Origin: Planctomycetota bacterium
Lineage (GTDB): Bacteria; Planctomycetota; Planctomycetia; Isosphaerales; Isosphaeraceae
Assembly (NCBI GenBank): GCA_021791715.1
Contig: JAJYWB010000007.1
Coordinates: 59,494-123,493, forward strand
Direction: 5' to 3'
DNA: 64,000 nucleotides
The notes beneath the pieces were generated by a model, which worked only from the letters and a program-made list of their open reading frames with translations, did not search any database and was not told the origin of the DNA. Below, piece by piece: positions 28,620-38,562 of this stretch. The translations under genes were made by a program, and so were the position numbers. Positions within the stretch are counted from its first letter, which is position 1. Each line of letters begins with the position of its first letter.

Positions 28620-29330
28620 ATGTCCGCACGATTAATTGCGCTCGACGAGGGTTCTGATATTGTCCTCGATCGTTCCATGATCGTGATCGGTCGTCATCCA
28701 CAATGTGAGGCGCGATTGGATTCGCTGCGCGTTTCACGGCGACACTGTTGCATGGCTCGAACCGAAGAAGAAGTCGTCGTTCGCGACCTTGGAAGCACGA
28801 ACGGCATTCGAATCAACGGCAGGCGCGTCGAATCCGGACGACTTCGACCCGGTGATGAATTATCGATTGCTCATATTCGATATCGTCTTGAAGTGGATGG
28901 GGAGGATTCGCCGAGGACGATCGCGGGGAGCGTCGCCGATATCCAGCGCGATCAACCGCGCGACGCGCCGCGGCGTGATTTTCAGCGCGATCATCCGCGC
29001 GAAGCGCCGCAGGGTGACTTTCCGCGCGATCAACCGCGCGATGCGCCGCAGCGTGATTTTCCGCGCGATCAACCGCGCGACGAAGCGCCCCTCTTGGTTC
29101 CACGGAAATCGACCCCGCCGATACCCGCGCCTCATATTAAATCGACCGCCCCCGAGGGAGAGCAAGTATTGCGCGAAGACGATTCGATCGTCGCCGCGGT
29201 TCGCAAAAAATTGCCGGCCGAACTGAAAGATCAGTGCCAAATTCAGATAGTGGTTCGGTTACCCCGGGAAGCGGCGGCGCCGAATCCAGATATCGATGGA
29301 GATAACGAACCAGCATGCCGGCCCGATTAG
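28620..29330 (+). CDS. FHA-domain protein with 13-residue repeats
   Basis: 236 residues from ATG 28620; a GTG two codons earlier is possible. Residues 1-85 form a forkhead-associated domain: MIVIGRHPQCEARLDSLRVS, RRHCCMA, VRDLGSTNGIRINGRRV, containing the phosphothreonine-binding Arg, Ser-x-x-His-like and Asn-Gly positions. Residues 105-160 carry about 3.5 copies of a 13-residue charged repeat (RDQPRDAPQRDFP). FHA domains read Thr phosphorylation by Hanks-type kinases. The 3' end overlaps the next FHA gene by 16 bases, so the two are co-translated. Confidence 0.9.
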   Translation: MSARLIALDEGSDIVLDRSMIVIGRHPQCEARLDSLRVSRRHCCMARTEEEVVVRDLGSTNGIRINGRRVESGRLRPGDELSIAHIRYRLEVDGEDSPRTIAGSVADIQRDQPRDAPRRDFQRDHPREAPQGDFPRDQPRDAPQRDFPRDQPRDEAPLLVPRKSTPPIPAPHIKSTAPEGEQVLREDDSIVAAVRKKLPAELKDQCQIQIVVRLPREAAAPNPDIDGDNEPACRPD

Positions 29331-29833
29331 TTCCTTTAAGTCCCGGTACGGCGCCGTCGATCGCGATGCAGCGTCAGGTTTTGCTGATCGGCCGTCATCC
29401 CGAATCCGATCTGCGCCTTGAATCGCCACAGATTTCCGAACGTCATTGCTGCCTGGCGCAGGCGAACGGCAAGCTCGTTTTGCTCGATCTGGGCAGTCGA
29501 AACGGCGTACGCGTAAACGGACGTTTAATCACCGAGGCGCCGTTGCATGTCGGAGACGAGGTCGCGATCGCGCATTTGCTTTATCGTGTCGCCGAGATCA
29601 CCGATGCGAACGGTTCCAACGTGGCGGCGGGATCGGCGGCGAATTCCGCGGGTAAACCCGTTTCCACTCCCGCCAAGCCCGCGGCCAAACCGCAACCGCA
29701 ACCGCGCCCCGAAGCGAAACCGCAACCCGCCAAACCCGTCGCGGTGAAAGCCGACGACGATCCGCCTTCGAGCCTGTCCGATCTCCCCTTCGAATTCGGC
29801 GATACCGATCTTGTCCCGATCGACGACATCTAA
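29315..29833 (+). CDS. FHA-domain protein
   Basis: 172 residues. Single FHA domain: VLLIGRHPESDLRLESPQIS, ERHCCLA, LLDLGSRNGVRVNGRLI. A Pro/Lys/Ala-rich linker follows (KPAAKPQPQPRPEAKPQPAK) and then an acidic tail. Very similar in layout to the preceding protein (GRHP, RHCCxA, DLGSxNG, RVNGR), suggesting tandem duplication and divergence. Likely a phospho-Thr binding partner of Ser/Thr kinases; targets unknown. Confidence 0.9.
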   Translation: MPARLVPLSPGTAPSIAMQRQVLLIGRHPESDLRLESPQISERHCCLAQANGKLVLLDLGSRNGVRVNGRLITEAPLHVGDEVAIAHLLYRVAEITDANGSNVAAGSAANSAGKPVSTPAKPAAKPQPQPRPEAKPQPAKPVAVKADDDPPSSLSDLPFEFGDTDLVPIDDI

Positions 29834-30033
29834 CTTATATCAGCATTTCCGAATAAAATGCGCCCCTAGACGAATCGGAAGCGATCGCTTCTCGATCTTC
29901 GCCCGTTCCGATTCTCTCGGGCGTGTTCCCCTAGTTCAAGCGTCGTCGGGGCTTTCAAACGGCGCGGCGCGGAGGGTACAATTTCAACTTCGCCGAACGG
30001 AATCCCGATCGGGACGACAATCGAGGTCGCATC

Positions 30034-32583
30034 ATGAATTTCGCATCGAAACTTGCAGCTTGGTTGATTGTGATCGCGGGAACGTCGGTCGTCTTCGCCG
30101 GGACGCCCCCCGGAAGCGTTCATGTGAATCAAGATTCGACCGATCCCGCTTCGATCGAACGCTTCGGGCCGGCGTATCGCTATCCGAGATCGGGCTGGGT
30201 GGTGCTTCATATCGAGGGCGAGCCGTACGAGCGGGGCTATCAGCACGGTCGGTTGATGGCCGACGAGATCGCCGATTACGTTCGTTCGCTCGCCTCGCTC
30301 CGCAGCGTCAAGGCGCCGAGCGAAGGCTGGCGCGACGCTCGACTTACCGTCGACGCGGTTTTCCTCCGTCGTTACAACAAAGAATTTCTTGAAGAGATGA
30401 AGGGTATCGCCGACGGCGCCGCGGCGGGGGGCGCGAAATTCGAGGGAAGGCCGCTCGATTTATTGGATATCGCGGTCGTCAATTCCGAAATCGAACTCGC
30501 GTTTCTGGATTCGGCGCTCGAGGCGACTCCCGTCGGTCTTGAGGGAAAACGCTTTCCCGAGCCCGTTCAAACCGCCCCGGCGCGTCCCGGACCGCCGCAC
30601 TGCAGCGCGTTCGCCGCGACCGGTCCCGCGACCGCCGACGGCAAGATCGTTTTCGGCCATATCACGATGTTCAACCTCGCGATGGTGCGGTTTTTCCACG
30701 TGTGGCTCGACGTGAAACCGAACCGAGGACATCGCGTGCTGATGCAAACGTATCCCGGCGGCATCCAGAGCGGCATGGATTATTATATGAACGACGCCGG
30801 ACTGCTCGTCGCCGAAACGACGATCAAGCAAACCCGTTTCGACATCGCGGGAGAGGCGCTCGCCTCGCGGATTCGTCGCGCGCTCCAATATTCGAACTCG
30901 ATCGATTCCGCGGTCGAGATCCTCAAAAAAGATAATAATGGAATGTATACAAACGAATGGCTGCTCGGCGACGTCAAGACGAACGAGATCGCGATGTTCG
31001 AGCTCGGCACGCGGAAGAGCAAGTTGTGGCGCAGCGGGAACAACGAATGGCCGGGAGGAACCGAGGGGTTTTATTGGGGTTGCAACAACGCCAAAGATCT
31101 CGAAGTGCGGCTCGAAACGATCGCGGGGCTCGACGATCGACCCGTGAACGTCGTCTTTCATCCTTCGGAACGTGATATCAAATGGATATCTTTGTATAAA
31201 TCTCACAAGGGGAGGATCGACGTCGATTTCGGCTTCGAGGCGTTCACCACTCCGCCGCTCGCGGCTTATCCCTCGTGCGACGCCAAGTTCACGACCTCGG
31301 ATCTGGCCAAGGAACTGAAATCGTACGCGATCTTCGGTCCTCCCCTCGAACGCACGTGGGCGCCGACAGCGGCTCAAAAGCTCGCCCAGCCTTCGATCGA
31401 GCCCCTCGTCCCCAACGATTGGACCCTCCTCTCGGCCGAACCTCCAGCCTCTTCGAATCGCGATCTTCATGTCGTCGACCTGCCGTTATCTTCACATAAT
31501 TCTGCTTCTACGCGTTCGCGCGGCGAATCGAACGCTCAGGTCGCTCACTTCGCCCCTCCGCGACGGTCGCCCGTGTGGCGCGGTACGATCACGCCCGCCG
31601 ACGATCGCGATATCTGGCTCGCCGCGGCGTTCGCCGATTACGAACGGATCGTCGCACACGAAAAATCGATTCATGAATCGTCGTTGAACATAAAAGCGCG
31701 TGAAAGCGCCTTGGCGATCGCTCGCTTCGGTCCCTGGACGCGGTATAAGACCGCGGTCGTTCGGCTCGGTCGCGATATCCCTCTGATCCAAACTCAAACC
31801 GATTACGAATCGAACGACTGGTACGAGATCGCCGCGGGGAAAGGCGTTCTCGTTCTGGAAGAATTGCGTAAGAAGTTGGGCGAAGAGAAGTTCATCGCGA
31901 TGATGGACGATTTCGGCCGATCTCATGCGGGAAAGCCCGCGACGACCGCCGAATTCCGCGCCTCGGCCGAGAAGGCGCACGGAGGTTCGCTCGCCGAATT
32001 CTTCGACCGTGTTCTCGAAGAAAAAACCCCCTCGTTTGAACGATCGGCGGGATTCTGGTCGATCGATTCGTTCGAAGCCGAACCCGACAAGGCGGTGATC
32101 GTTTACGGGACGCTTAACGAACGCGCCGCTCAGCGCGAAAGCGCCGATCTCTTGCAAGCCGCGATCCGTCGTCGCTGGACGAACATCACAGTGCCGATCG
32201 TTTCGGACCGCGAAGCGACCGAAGAGATTCTTAAATCACATCATGTGATTCTGATTGGGCGTCCCGCGACGAACGCGATCGCCGCGAGATACGCTTCGGC
32301 GTTTCCGATTCATTTCGGTACGGCGTCGTTTACGATCGACGGAGAAACATACGCCGCGGCGCATTCGGCGGTGAGCGTTTCGGCGGCGAATCCGCTGAAT
32401 CCGCGGTTTTCGTTCGTGTTGAACGCGGGTTTAAGCGCGTGGTCCACGTGGACGCACGCCGAATCACGACAAGACGACCGTCGCGCCGAGCCGGCGCAGG
32501 CGGTCGTTTTCCCGGCCTCGGGAGGCTCGCGATCGATCGTTTTTACGAATAAGGATCTCGTCGTGCGTGAGGCTTCGAACTGA
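30034..32583 (+). CDS. secreted NTN-hydrolase (C45/phospholipase B-like) with peptidase-like C-terminal domains
   Basis: 849 residues. A signal peptide (MNFASKLAAWLIVIAGTSVV) is followed at 50-390 by an N-terminal-nucleophile hydrolase domain: GEPYERGYQHGRLMADEI, PHCSAFAATG with the presumed nucleophile Cys190, YPGGIQSGMDYYMNDAGLLV and AETTI. This matches peptidase C45 / phospholipase B-like proteins, which cleave themselves before the Cys. Around 590-670, GKGVLVLEELRKKLGEEKF and KPATTAEFRASAEKAHGGSL resemble the C-terminal helical part of M1 aminopeptidases without the zinc-binding HExxH. The last 160 residues contain SAANPLNPRFSFVLNAG, a domain seen at the ends of some secreted esterases. 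It is probably an exported amidase or phospholipase with an unusual domain combination. Confidence 0.8.
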   Translation: MNFASKLAAWLIVIAGTSVVFAGTPPGSVHVNQDSTDPASIERFGPAYRYPRSGWVVLHIEGEPYERGYQHGRLMADEIADYVRSLASLRSVKAPSEGWRDARLTVDAVFLRRYNKEFLEEMKGIADGAAAGGAKFEGRPLDLLDIAVVNSEIELAFLDSALEATPVGLEGKRFPEPVQTAPARPGPPHCSAFAATGPATADGKIVFGHITMFNLAMVRFFHVWLDVKPNRGHRVLMQTYPGGIQSGMDYYMNDAGLLVAETTIKQTRFDIAGEALASRIRRALQYSNSIDSAVEILKKDNNGMYTNEWLLGDVKTNEIAMFELGTRKSKLWRSGNNEWPGGTEGFYWGCNNAKDLEVRLETIAGLDDRPVNVVFHPSERDIKWISLYKSHKGRIDVDFGFEAFTTPPLAAYPSCDAKFTTSDLAKELKSYAIFGPPLERTWAPTAAQKLAQPSIEPLVPNDWTLLSAEPPASSNRDLHVVDLPLSSHNSASTRSRGESNAQVAHFAPPRRSPVWRGTITPADDRDIWLAAAFADYERIVAHEKSIHESSLNIKARESALAIARFGPWTRYKTAVVRLGRDIPLIQTQTDYESNDWYEIAAGKGVLVLEELRKKLGEEKFIAMMDDFGRSHAGKPATTAEFRASAEKAHGGSLAEFFDRVLEEKTPSFERSAGFWSIDSFEAEPDKAVIVYGTLNERAAQRESADLLQAAIRRRWTNITVPIVSDREATEEILKSHHVILIGRPATNAIAARYASAFPIHFGTASFTIDGETYAAAHSAVSVSAANPLNPRFSFVLNAGLSAWSTWTHAESRQDDRRAEPAQAVVFPASGGSRSIVFTNKDLVVREASN

Positions 32584-32760
32584 GACAAAAAGCGTAAGGA
32601 ACAAAACGACATCGCGGCGTTCAAGATTCGTCGCGTTCGTGCGAATTCTCTCTTGAACGAACCCGGCGATCGGCCCGAGGGTCGGTTCCGCGAGGACGGC
32701 GGAGACGACGCGTTGGATGTTAATGATATATTTTCATTGTAATCTGTGAGGAGTCGATCG

Positions 32761-33387
32761 ATGACCGTGCTTTTGGCTTTATCGGCGGCGACGATCGGGA
32801 TCGCGATCGTGGCCGCGATCGGGTTCGCGGGAATGGGGATTCTGCTGAGCGCGATCGGAATTTACAACGAACTCGTTCGGTTAAGAAATCGTTACATGAA
32901 CGCTTTTAGCCAGATCGACGTTCAATTGAAGCGTCGGCACGATTTGATTCCGAATTTGGTGGAGACCGCGAAGGGTTACATGAAGCACGAGCAGGAGACG
33001 CTCGAGCGGGTGATCGCGGCGCGGAATCAGGCTTTATCGGCGGGTCGAGACGCGTCGGCCAAGCCCGGCGATCCGACCGCGATGCGCGAACTCGGCGCCG
33101 CCGAGGGACAATTGACGGGAGCGATCGGCAGGCTTTTCGCCGTCGCCGAGAGTTATCCCGACCTCAAGGCGAACCAAAACATGTTGATGATTCAGGAGGA
33201 GCTGGCGACGACCGAGAACAAAATCGCGTTCGCTCGGCAGGCTTACAACGATTCGGTGACGACTTACAACACGCGTCGCGAGGTTTTCCCCAACAACGTC
33301 GTCGCGGGCTTCGGCGGTTTCCAGCCGGCTCAGCTTTTCGAGATCGAATCGAAGATCGAACGCGAGGCGCCCAAGGTCGCTTTCTGA
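32761..33387 (+). CDS. lemA: LemA family protein
   Basis: 208 residues from ATG 32761 with GTGAGGAG upstream. One N-terminal membrane helix, then IYNELVRLRNRYMNAFSQID and VQLKRRHDLIPNLVETAKGY, the LemA hallmark, and a helical body ending in the conserved FPNNVVAGFGGFQPAQLFEI. LemA proteins are membrane-anchored and frequently paired with an M48 protease, as here (64 bases downstream). Exact function unknown. Confidence 0.95.
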   Translation: MTVLLALSAATIGIAIVAAIGFAGMGILLSAIGIYNELVRLRNRYMNAFSQIDVQLKRRHDLIPNLVETAKGYMKHEQETLERVIAARNQALSAGRDASAKPGDPTAMRELGAAEGQLTGAIGRLFAVAESYPDLKANQNMLMIQEELATTENKIAFARQAYNDSVTTYNTRREVFPNNVVAGFGGFQPAQLFEIESKIEREAPKVAF

Positions 33388-33450
33388 TCATATGATTAGA
33401 GAGTTGCGATCCTTCAATCTAATCCAAGATCTCACAGATAACGACGTATT

Positions 33451-35583
33451 ATGTCGACAAACTTTTTTGAACGTCAGGACGAGGCGCGCAGGCAAACGAC
33501 GCTTTTGATCGTTTATTTCGCGATCGCGGTCGTCGCGATCGTCGTATCGGTCTACCTGATCGTCGCGCTCATCTTCGCGGCGACCGAACGCTCGGGCGAC
33601 GACATGGCCGATACGGCGCCGACTCTCGTTTCGACGCTTTGGAACCCCGAACTGTTCGCCGCCGTCGCCGCGGCGACTTCCACCGTCGTCGCCGCCGGTT
33701 CGCTCTACAAAATCTCCGCGCTTCAGGCGGGGGGGCAAGCCGTCGCGCTCGAACTCGGAGGTCGTCTCGTCGATCCCCAAACGACCGATTTTGTCGAACG
33801 GAGACTCCTCAACGTCGTCGAGGAAATGTCGATCGCGTCGGGCGTTCCCGTTCCTCCCGTGTACATCCTTGATCAAGAAGAAAGCATCAACGCGTTCGCC
33901 GCGGGTTTCACCACCGGAGACGCGGTGATCGCCGTCACCCGCGGAACGCTCCGTTATCTCAACCGCGACGAACTGCAAGGGGTGATCGGCCACGAGTTCA
34001 GTCATATCCTTAACGGTGATATGCGGTTGAATTTGCGATTGATGGGTTTGATCTCCGGAATATTGATCATATCGACAATCGGCTGGCTTTTATTTCGCAT
34101 CACCGCGAATACGCCTTATATCGCGATGCGGTCGGATTCGGACGACGATCGCAAACGAGGCGACGCGCGGCCCGCGCTCATCATGCTCGGGCTCGCTCTC
34201 GTCGCGATCGGTTCGATCGGCGTTCTCTTCGGCAGGTTGATCAAGGCCGCGATCGCACGACGGCGCGAGATCCTCGCCGACGCCTCGGCGACGCAATTCA
34301 CGCGCAATCCTTTGGGGCTCGCGTCGGCGCTCAAAAAGATCGGCGGGCTCGAATACGGATCGCGAATCATGAATCCTCACGCCGAGGAGGCGAGTCATTT
34401 TTTTTTCGGCGAATCGGGATCGGGCTGGGTTGAGCTTTTCTCGACACATCCTCCGCTCGATCTTCGCATCAAAGAACTCGATCCGACATTCGACGGCGTT
34501 TATCCCGAGGTAAAACCGCTGGATGAAACCGAAGAGCAAGAAACCGGCGTTCGTCTCGAACTCGACGACGCCGATTCGCAATCGAAGACGCGCCGATCTT
34601 CACGCGAACGTCTTCAGGATGTGATGACATTTCCATTTCCAGGGTCGTTCGGAGGATCGGCCGCGGGACGATCGGGATTTCCGCCGACCGGTCGGTTTTC
34701 CGAAGGCGCCGCGGCGCGCGAAGCGTCGATCGCGTCCGGGCTAGTCGATGCGACGAGCGGCCGGGGCGAATCGAACGACGTTCGGCGTGAGAAAGGCCGC
34801 GGCAAGGCGCCGCGATCGCTCGACGAAGCTTCACGGAACGCGTATTCGGCGCGGGCTCTCGTCTACGCGATCTTGCTCGACGATCGACCCGAAGTTCGCT
34901 CGATTCAAGAACGTAATTTCATGCTTGGAATCGATCAGGGCGAATGGAATGAGACCGCTCGGCTCGCGGTCGAGGCCGCGGGGCTCGATCGCGACGCGAG
35001 GTTGTCGCTCGTTTTGCGATCGATCGGCACGCTTCGATCGCTTTCCCCGGTTCAATATTATGAATTCCGCCGGCGTGTGGAATCGTTGATTCTGTCCGAC
35101 CGGCGCGTCGATTTGTTCGAGTTCATGCTTAAGCGGATGCTGATCCGTCGGCTAGATCAGGCTTTCGGGATCGGCCGATCGGGGTCGGGGAAGGCGATCG
35201 ACGACGTCCCGCGAGCGTTGGCGATCGTCCTTTCACGAACGGCTTGGGAGGGATCGGAGGGAAATTCGGAGGCCGCTCTGCGGGCTTATGATCGTGCGAT
35301 AAGGCCGTTGGACGGGGTGATACCGAAGTTCGGCGGAGCGATTTTGGCCGAATCGGCGTGCGATTTCGCCGCGGTCGATTCCGCGCTCGACGTTTTGGCT
35401 TCGGCGCCCGCGACGATCAGGCGGATCGCGTTTGGGGCGATCAAGCGTTGTGTCGAGGCCGACGGCCGAACGAATCGGGTCGAATCCGATTTACTTCGCG
35501 TCTACGCCGAGGCGCTCGACGCCGCTGCGCCGCGAGCGATCGACGAATCGCCCGCGATCGAGAACGCCGGTCCTGGAATGTGA
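33451..35583 (+). CDS. M48-family (HtpX-like) membrane metalloprotease with C-terminal extension
   Basis: 710 residues. Two N-terminal helices (about 20-50 and 65-85), then the zinc site VIGHEFSHILNGD (His181, Glu182, His185), further helices and the third ligand in RRREILADASATQFTRNPL (near Glu273). The protease domain ends near 370. About 340 further residues contain a Gly/Ser/Arg-rich linker (390-440) and a helical domain with TerB-like acidic repeats; these are not found in HtpX of E. coli (about 290 residues). It would cleave membrane or misfolded proteins. Operon partner of lemA. Confidence 0.93.
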   Translation: MSTNFFERQDEARRQTTLLIVYFAIAVVAIVVSVYLIVALIFAATERSGDDMADTAPTLVSTLWNPELFAAVAAATSTVVAAGSLYKISALQAGGQAVALELGGRLVDPQTTDFVERRLLNVVEEMSIASGVPVPPVYILDQEESINAFAAGFTTGDAVIAVTRGTLRYLNRDELQGVIGHEFSHILNGDMRLNLRLMGLISGILIISTIGWLLFRITANTPYIAMRSDSDDDRKRGDARPALIMLGLALVAIGSIGVLFGRLIKAAIARRREILADASATQFTRNPLGLASALKKIGGLEYGSRIMNPHAEEASHFFFGESGSGWVELFSTHPPLDLRIKELDPTFDGVYPEVKPLDETEEQETGVRLELDDADSQSKTRRSSRERLQDVMTFPFPGSFGGSAAGRSGFPPTGRFSEGAAAREASIASGLVDATSGRGESNDVRREKGRGKAPRSLDEASRNAYSARALVYAILLDDRPEVRSIQERNFMLGIDQGEWNETARLAVEAAGLDRDARLSLVLRSIGTLRSLSPVQYYEFRRRVESLILSDRRVDLFEFMLKRMLIRRLDQAFGIGRSGSGKAIDDVPRALAIVLSRTAWEGSEGNSEAALRAYDRAIRPLDGVIPKFGGAILAESACDFAAVDSALDVLASAPATIRRIAFGAIKRCVEADGRTNRVESDLLRVYAEALDAAAPRAIDESPAIENAGPGM

Positions 35584-35611
35584 TTTCTGGAGATCGAGGC
35601 GACGACCGAGC

Positions 35612-36163
35612 ATCGATTTATTTTCTGATTGTATTTGGATTTGTCAGGGCGATGCGCCGACCGAGCCGGCGCTTATTTTATGATTGTATTTGGATTTGGG
35701 AGGGCGAGGCGCCGACCGAGCCGTCGTTTATTTTATGATTGTATTTGAATTTCGAATCTCGAGGCGCCGACCGAGCCTCGATTTATTTTCCGATTGTATT
35801 TGAATTTCAAATCTCGATGCGCCGACCGAGCCGTCGCTTATTTTATGATTGTATTTGGATTTGGGAGGGCGAGGCGCCGACCGAGCCGTCGCTTATTTTA
35901 TGATTGTATTTGGATTTGGGAGGGCGAGGCGCCGACCGAGCCGTCGTTTATTTTATGATTGTATTTGAGTTTCGAATCTCGAGGCGCCGACCGAGCCGGC
36001 GCTTATTGTATGATTGTATTTGGATTTGGGAGGGCGAGGCGCCGACCGAGCCGTCGTTTATTTTATGATTGTATTTGAATTTCGAATCTCGAGGCGCCGA
36101 CCGAGCCTCGATATATTTTCCGATTGTATTTGAATTTCAAATCTCGATGCGCCGACCGAGCCG
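35612..36163. repeat. ten-copy 55-bp tandem array
   Basis: CGCCGACCGAGCC occurs at 35655, 35710, 35765, 35820, 35875, 35930, 35985, 36040, 36095 and 36150, always exactly 55 bp apart. Units share TTTATTTTATGATTGTATTT, then either GGATTTGGGAGGGCGAGG or a variant with TTCGAATCTCGAGG before the core. The two variants are interspersed in no fixed order. It lies between the convergent M48 protease and GH57 genes. The GGGAGGGCGA start and GAGCC end are shared with the palindromic repeat family at 4.5, 50.5 and 60 kb. Confidence 0.93.
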
Positions 36164-36228
36164 GTATTTGATATAAATATCATTTACGAAACGATTTCGC
36201 TCGGCGGTTCGCCCTCCCGAACGGCGCG

Positions 36229-38442
36229 TCACGCGTTCGAGGTCGCCAATGCGCGGGCTCGTTCGCCCGTCGATTCGGTCGAGGCGATATAAGCCGCCGA
36301 CGAGATCGTCCACTCGATCGCGAGGGTCCATTTCCCAGCGGAATCGGGCTCGACGATCCATCGGGGTATGATCGCCGACGATTGAAATACGCGTTCGATC
36401 CCCGCCTCGCTGCCGTTGATCGTCTCGATCGGATAGGTCCATAAAGCCGCGGGCCTCGACCACGAAAGCTCGCTCGAAACGTCGAGCCAATGATCGACCG
36501 CGGCGATTCGGTCGGTCGAAGCGATATCGAGAGTCGAATCGAGATAACCGAGCCGTTCGCCCGCGCCGTCGCGGTAATAACGATCGTCGGCTCGACCCGC
36601 CATCGACGCGACCTGAAATTCAATCGCGAAATTCAAGCGTGAATGCTTGGGGATCTGTTCAAGAACATATTCGATCAATAATCGAGGTCGACCCGCTTCG
36701 ATCGTCACGTTTTTGCGAACGACGATCGGATGATCGCCCGCCGAACCCGTTCGTTCCATCGCCAGGACGACGCGGTTCGCGCCGCGGTGAACCGTCGCCG
36801 AAAAAGCCCCCGACGCGAAATCGCCCCGATCGTGATCGCCCCCGCGGCGGAGCGTCTCGAGGTTGAGATCGAGCGGATAAAAACGATCGACAAGCGCCTC
36901 GAGCGGACCCGAATCGTAGACGATCGTTCGCGACCAAAAAGCGGGGTCGCCGTTAACCGAGGAGTGGTTGTTTTCTTGTCGAAACTCTCGCGCTTCAATC
37001 CCTTGATGATAAGGCTCCTGGCGTCTCGCCAGCGTGGCAAGCAGATTGACGCGCGCCGATCGAGCGTCGAGTTCGTAAATCCGGCCGCCGCGCGCGGGCG
37101 CCACAAACGCGATCAACGCCTCGTTTTCCAGTTTCGCCTCTTTGCGCAAATCAATGTTGAAATCATGTATCTTACAGCTCGCTCGCGGGCCTTCGCGTCC
37201 CTGGGCGCGATCGAGTAAATCGTCGGCGGCGATCAGTCCGCGATAAATCGCGCCCCGCAGATGCGGCAAATAAAGCCCGCCGAACGAACCGTGCCAATAC
37301 GCGCAGTTGCACTGGCTGCGGAAAAGCTCGCGCCTCGCCTCGGCGACAAGCGTCGATTGCGCCGAATTCAGGCGCCCGCCCGATTCGGAATCCGCCGACC
37401 GGCTCGCCGCCTCGATCGATCGCAGCCGCTCCGAAACCCCCAGCATCCGCGCGTACATCGCTCGGCTTTCGGGGTACTTCGCCAAGAAATTTCGCCAAAA
37501 ACCGCCCCCGCGCGCGAAACGCAAAAGCCGCTCGGCCTGGGGAACGCCCCACGCGCCGCGCACCGCGTCTTTAAACTCGAGCGCCGCGGACGTCTCCATC
37601 GCCCATTCAGTCATCTCTCGATATGAACAGTCAGGCAAATAGATCGATCCCGTCGGAAGCGTTTCGATCGCGGCGCGCGCGAGCGTCGTCGTCTCGATCC
37701 AGTCCGAATTCTCCGCCAACATATCGAGAAAACGACTCAACCAGCCGAATTTATACACATGATCGTATGTTTTTGGCCAGGAGCCGAATTTTTCACCGTC
37801 GTCGGCGTGTACGACGATCGCGCCGGGGTGTTCATCGGCGAGTCGTCGAAGGTAATCGATCGTCGCATGAGGGTCTGAAAACGGTACGAGGTAACGTGCA
37901 CGTTCGGAACCGGGGAAAACTTTGAGGATTCGCCCTTCGTCGTCGGTGAGGCGATAACCGCGAAGGTCGCGATCGACGAGCCCCGCGCGGAGGAAGTGAA
38001 AATCGTCGAGCACGGTGTATTCGATCCCGGCCTCGACCAGATCGACCGTGAGCCGCTGTTCCCAAACGCGTTCGGCGATCCACGCTCCGCGGATCTCGCA
38101 CCCGAACAAATCGGCGAGATAGCGCGAATAGCTTTGAATTTGATCGACCCGATCGGCCGCGGGGATCATCGGCAAGATCGGTTCGTAAAATCCGCCGCCG
38201 AGGATCTCGATCCGCCCCTCCGAAACGAGCGCCGCGACCCGCTTGATATATTCGGGACGACGATCGACGAGCCATTCCATCAACGGACCAGACGTATGCA
38301 GAACCGTTTGAATCGAAGGATAACGCTCGATCGTCTCAAGAAACGGCAGGTAGCTCGTCCGATACGCCTCCTCGATCACGCCGTCGAAGTTGCCGATCGG
38401 TTGATGATTGTGAAGCGCGAATACAAATTTAATCTTATTCAT
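36229..38442 (-). CDS. GH57 4-alpha-glucanotransferase / alpha-amylase
   Basis: 737 residues. Opens with the GH57 motif FVFALHNHQPIGNFDGVIEE. GAWIAERVWEQ places the nucleophile at Glu124 and VVHADDGEKFG the acid/base at Asp214. These positions agree with Glu123 and Asp214 of the Thermococcus litoralis 4-alpha-glucanotransferase. The C-terminal half (DVSSELSWSRPAALWTYPIE and WTLAIEWTIS) matches the beta-sandwich DUF1925/1926 domains of that enzyme. It would transfer maltooligosaccharide units during glycogen or maltodextrin turnover in the cytosol. First of four minus-strand alpha-glucan genes by coordinate. Confidence 0.93.
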   Translation of the reverse strand: MNKIKFVFALHNHQPIGNFDGVIEEAYRTSYLPFLETIERYPSIQTVLHTSGPLMEWLVDRRPEYIKRVAALVSEGRIEILGGGFYEPILPMIPAADRVDQIQSYSRYLADLFGCEIRGAWIAERVWEQRLTVDLVEAGIEYTVLDDFHFLRAGLVDRDLRGYRLTDDEGRILKVFPGSERARYLVPFSDPHATIDYLRRLADEHPGAIVVHADDGEKFGSWPKTYDHVYKFGWLSRFLDMLAENSDWIETTTLARAAIETLPTGSIYLPDCSYREMTEWAMETSAALEFKDAVRGAWGVPQAERLLRFARGGGFWRNFLAKYPESRAMYARMLGVSERLRSIEAASRSADSESGGRLNSAQSTLVAEARRELFRSQCNCAYWHGSFGGLYLPHLRGAIYRGLIAADDLLDRAQGREGPRASCKIHDFNIDLRKEAKLENEALIAFVAPARGGRIYELDARSARVNLLATLARRQEPYHQGIEAREFRQENNHSSVNGDPAFWSRTIVYDSGPLEALVDRFYPLDLNLETLRRGGDHDRGDFASGAFSATVHRGANRVVLAMERTGSAGDHPIVVRKNVTIEAGRPRLLIEYVLEQIPKHSRLNFAIEFQVASMAGRADDRYYRDGAGERLGYLDSTLDIASTDRIAAVDHWLDVSSELSWSRPAALWTYPIETINGSEAGIERVFQSSAIIPRWIVEPDSAGKWTLAIEWTISSAAYIASTESTGERARALATSNA

Positions 38443-38562
38443 GGTTCTGAGCTATAAGGGATCGGTCGGGTCGAAGGTTGAAAGCGAATCGACGCGAGGT
38501 CGCGGGGCGATTCCAAAAGTTCTTTTTCGATCCGGCCGATCCGGGCGGTTTCGGTCGCCCGA

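Noticed and set aside
35612..36163. CRISPR-like array
   Set aside because: Nearly the whole 55-bp unit is repeated with only two variant centres. There are no unique spacers and no cas genes.
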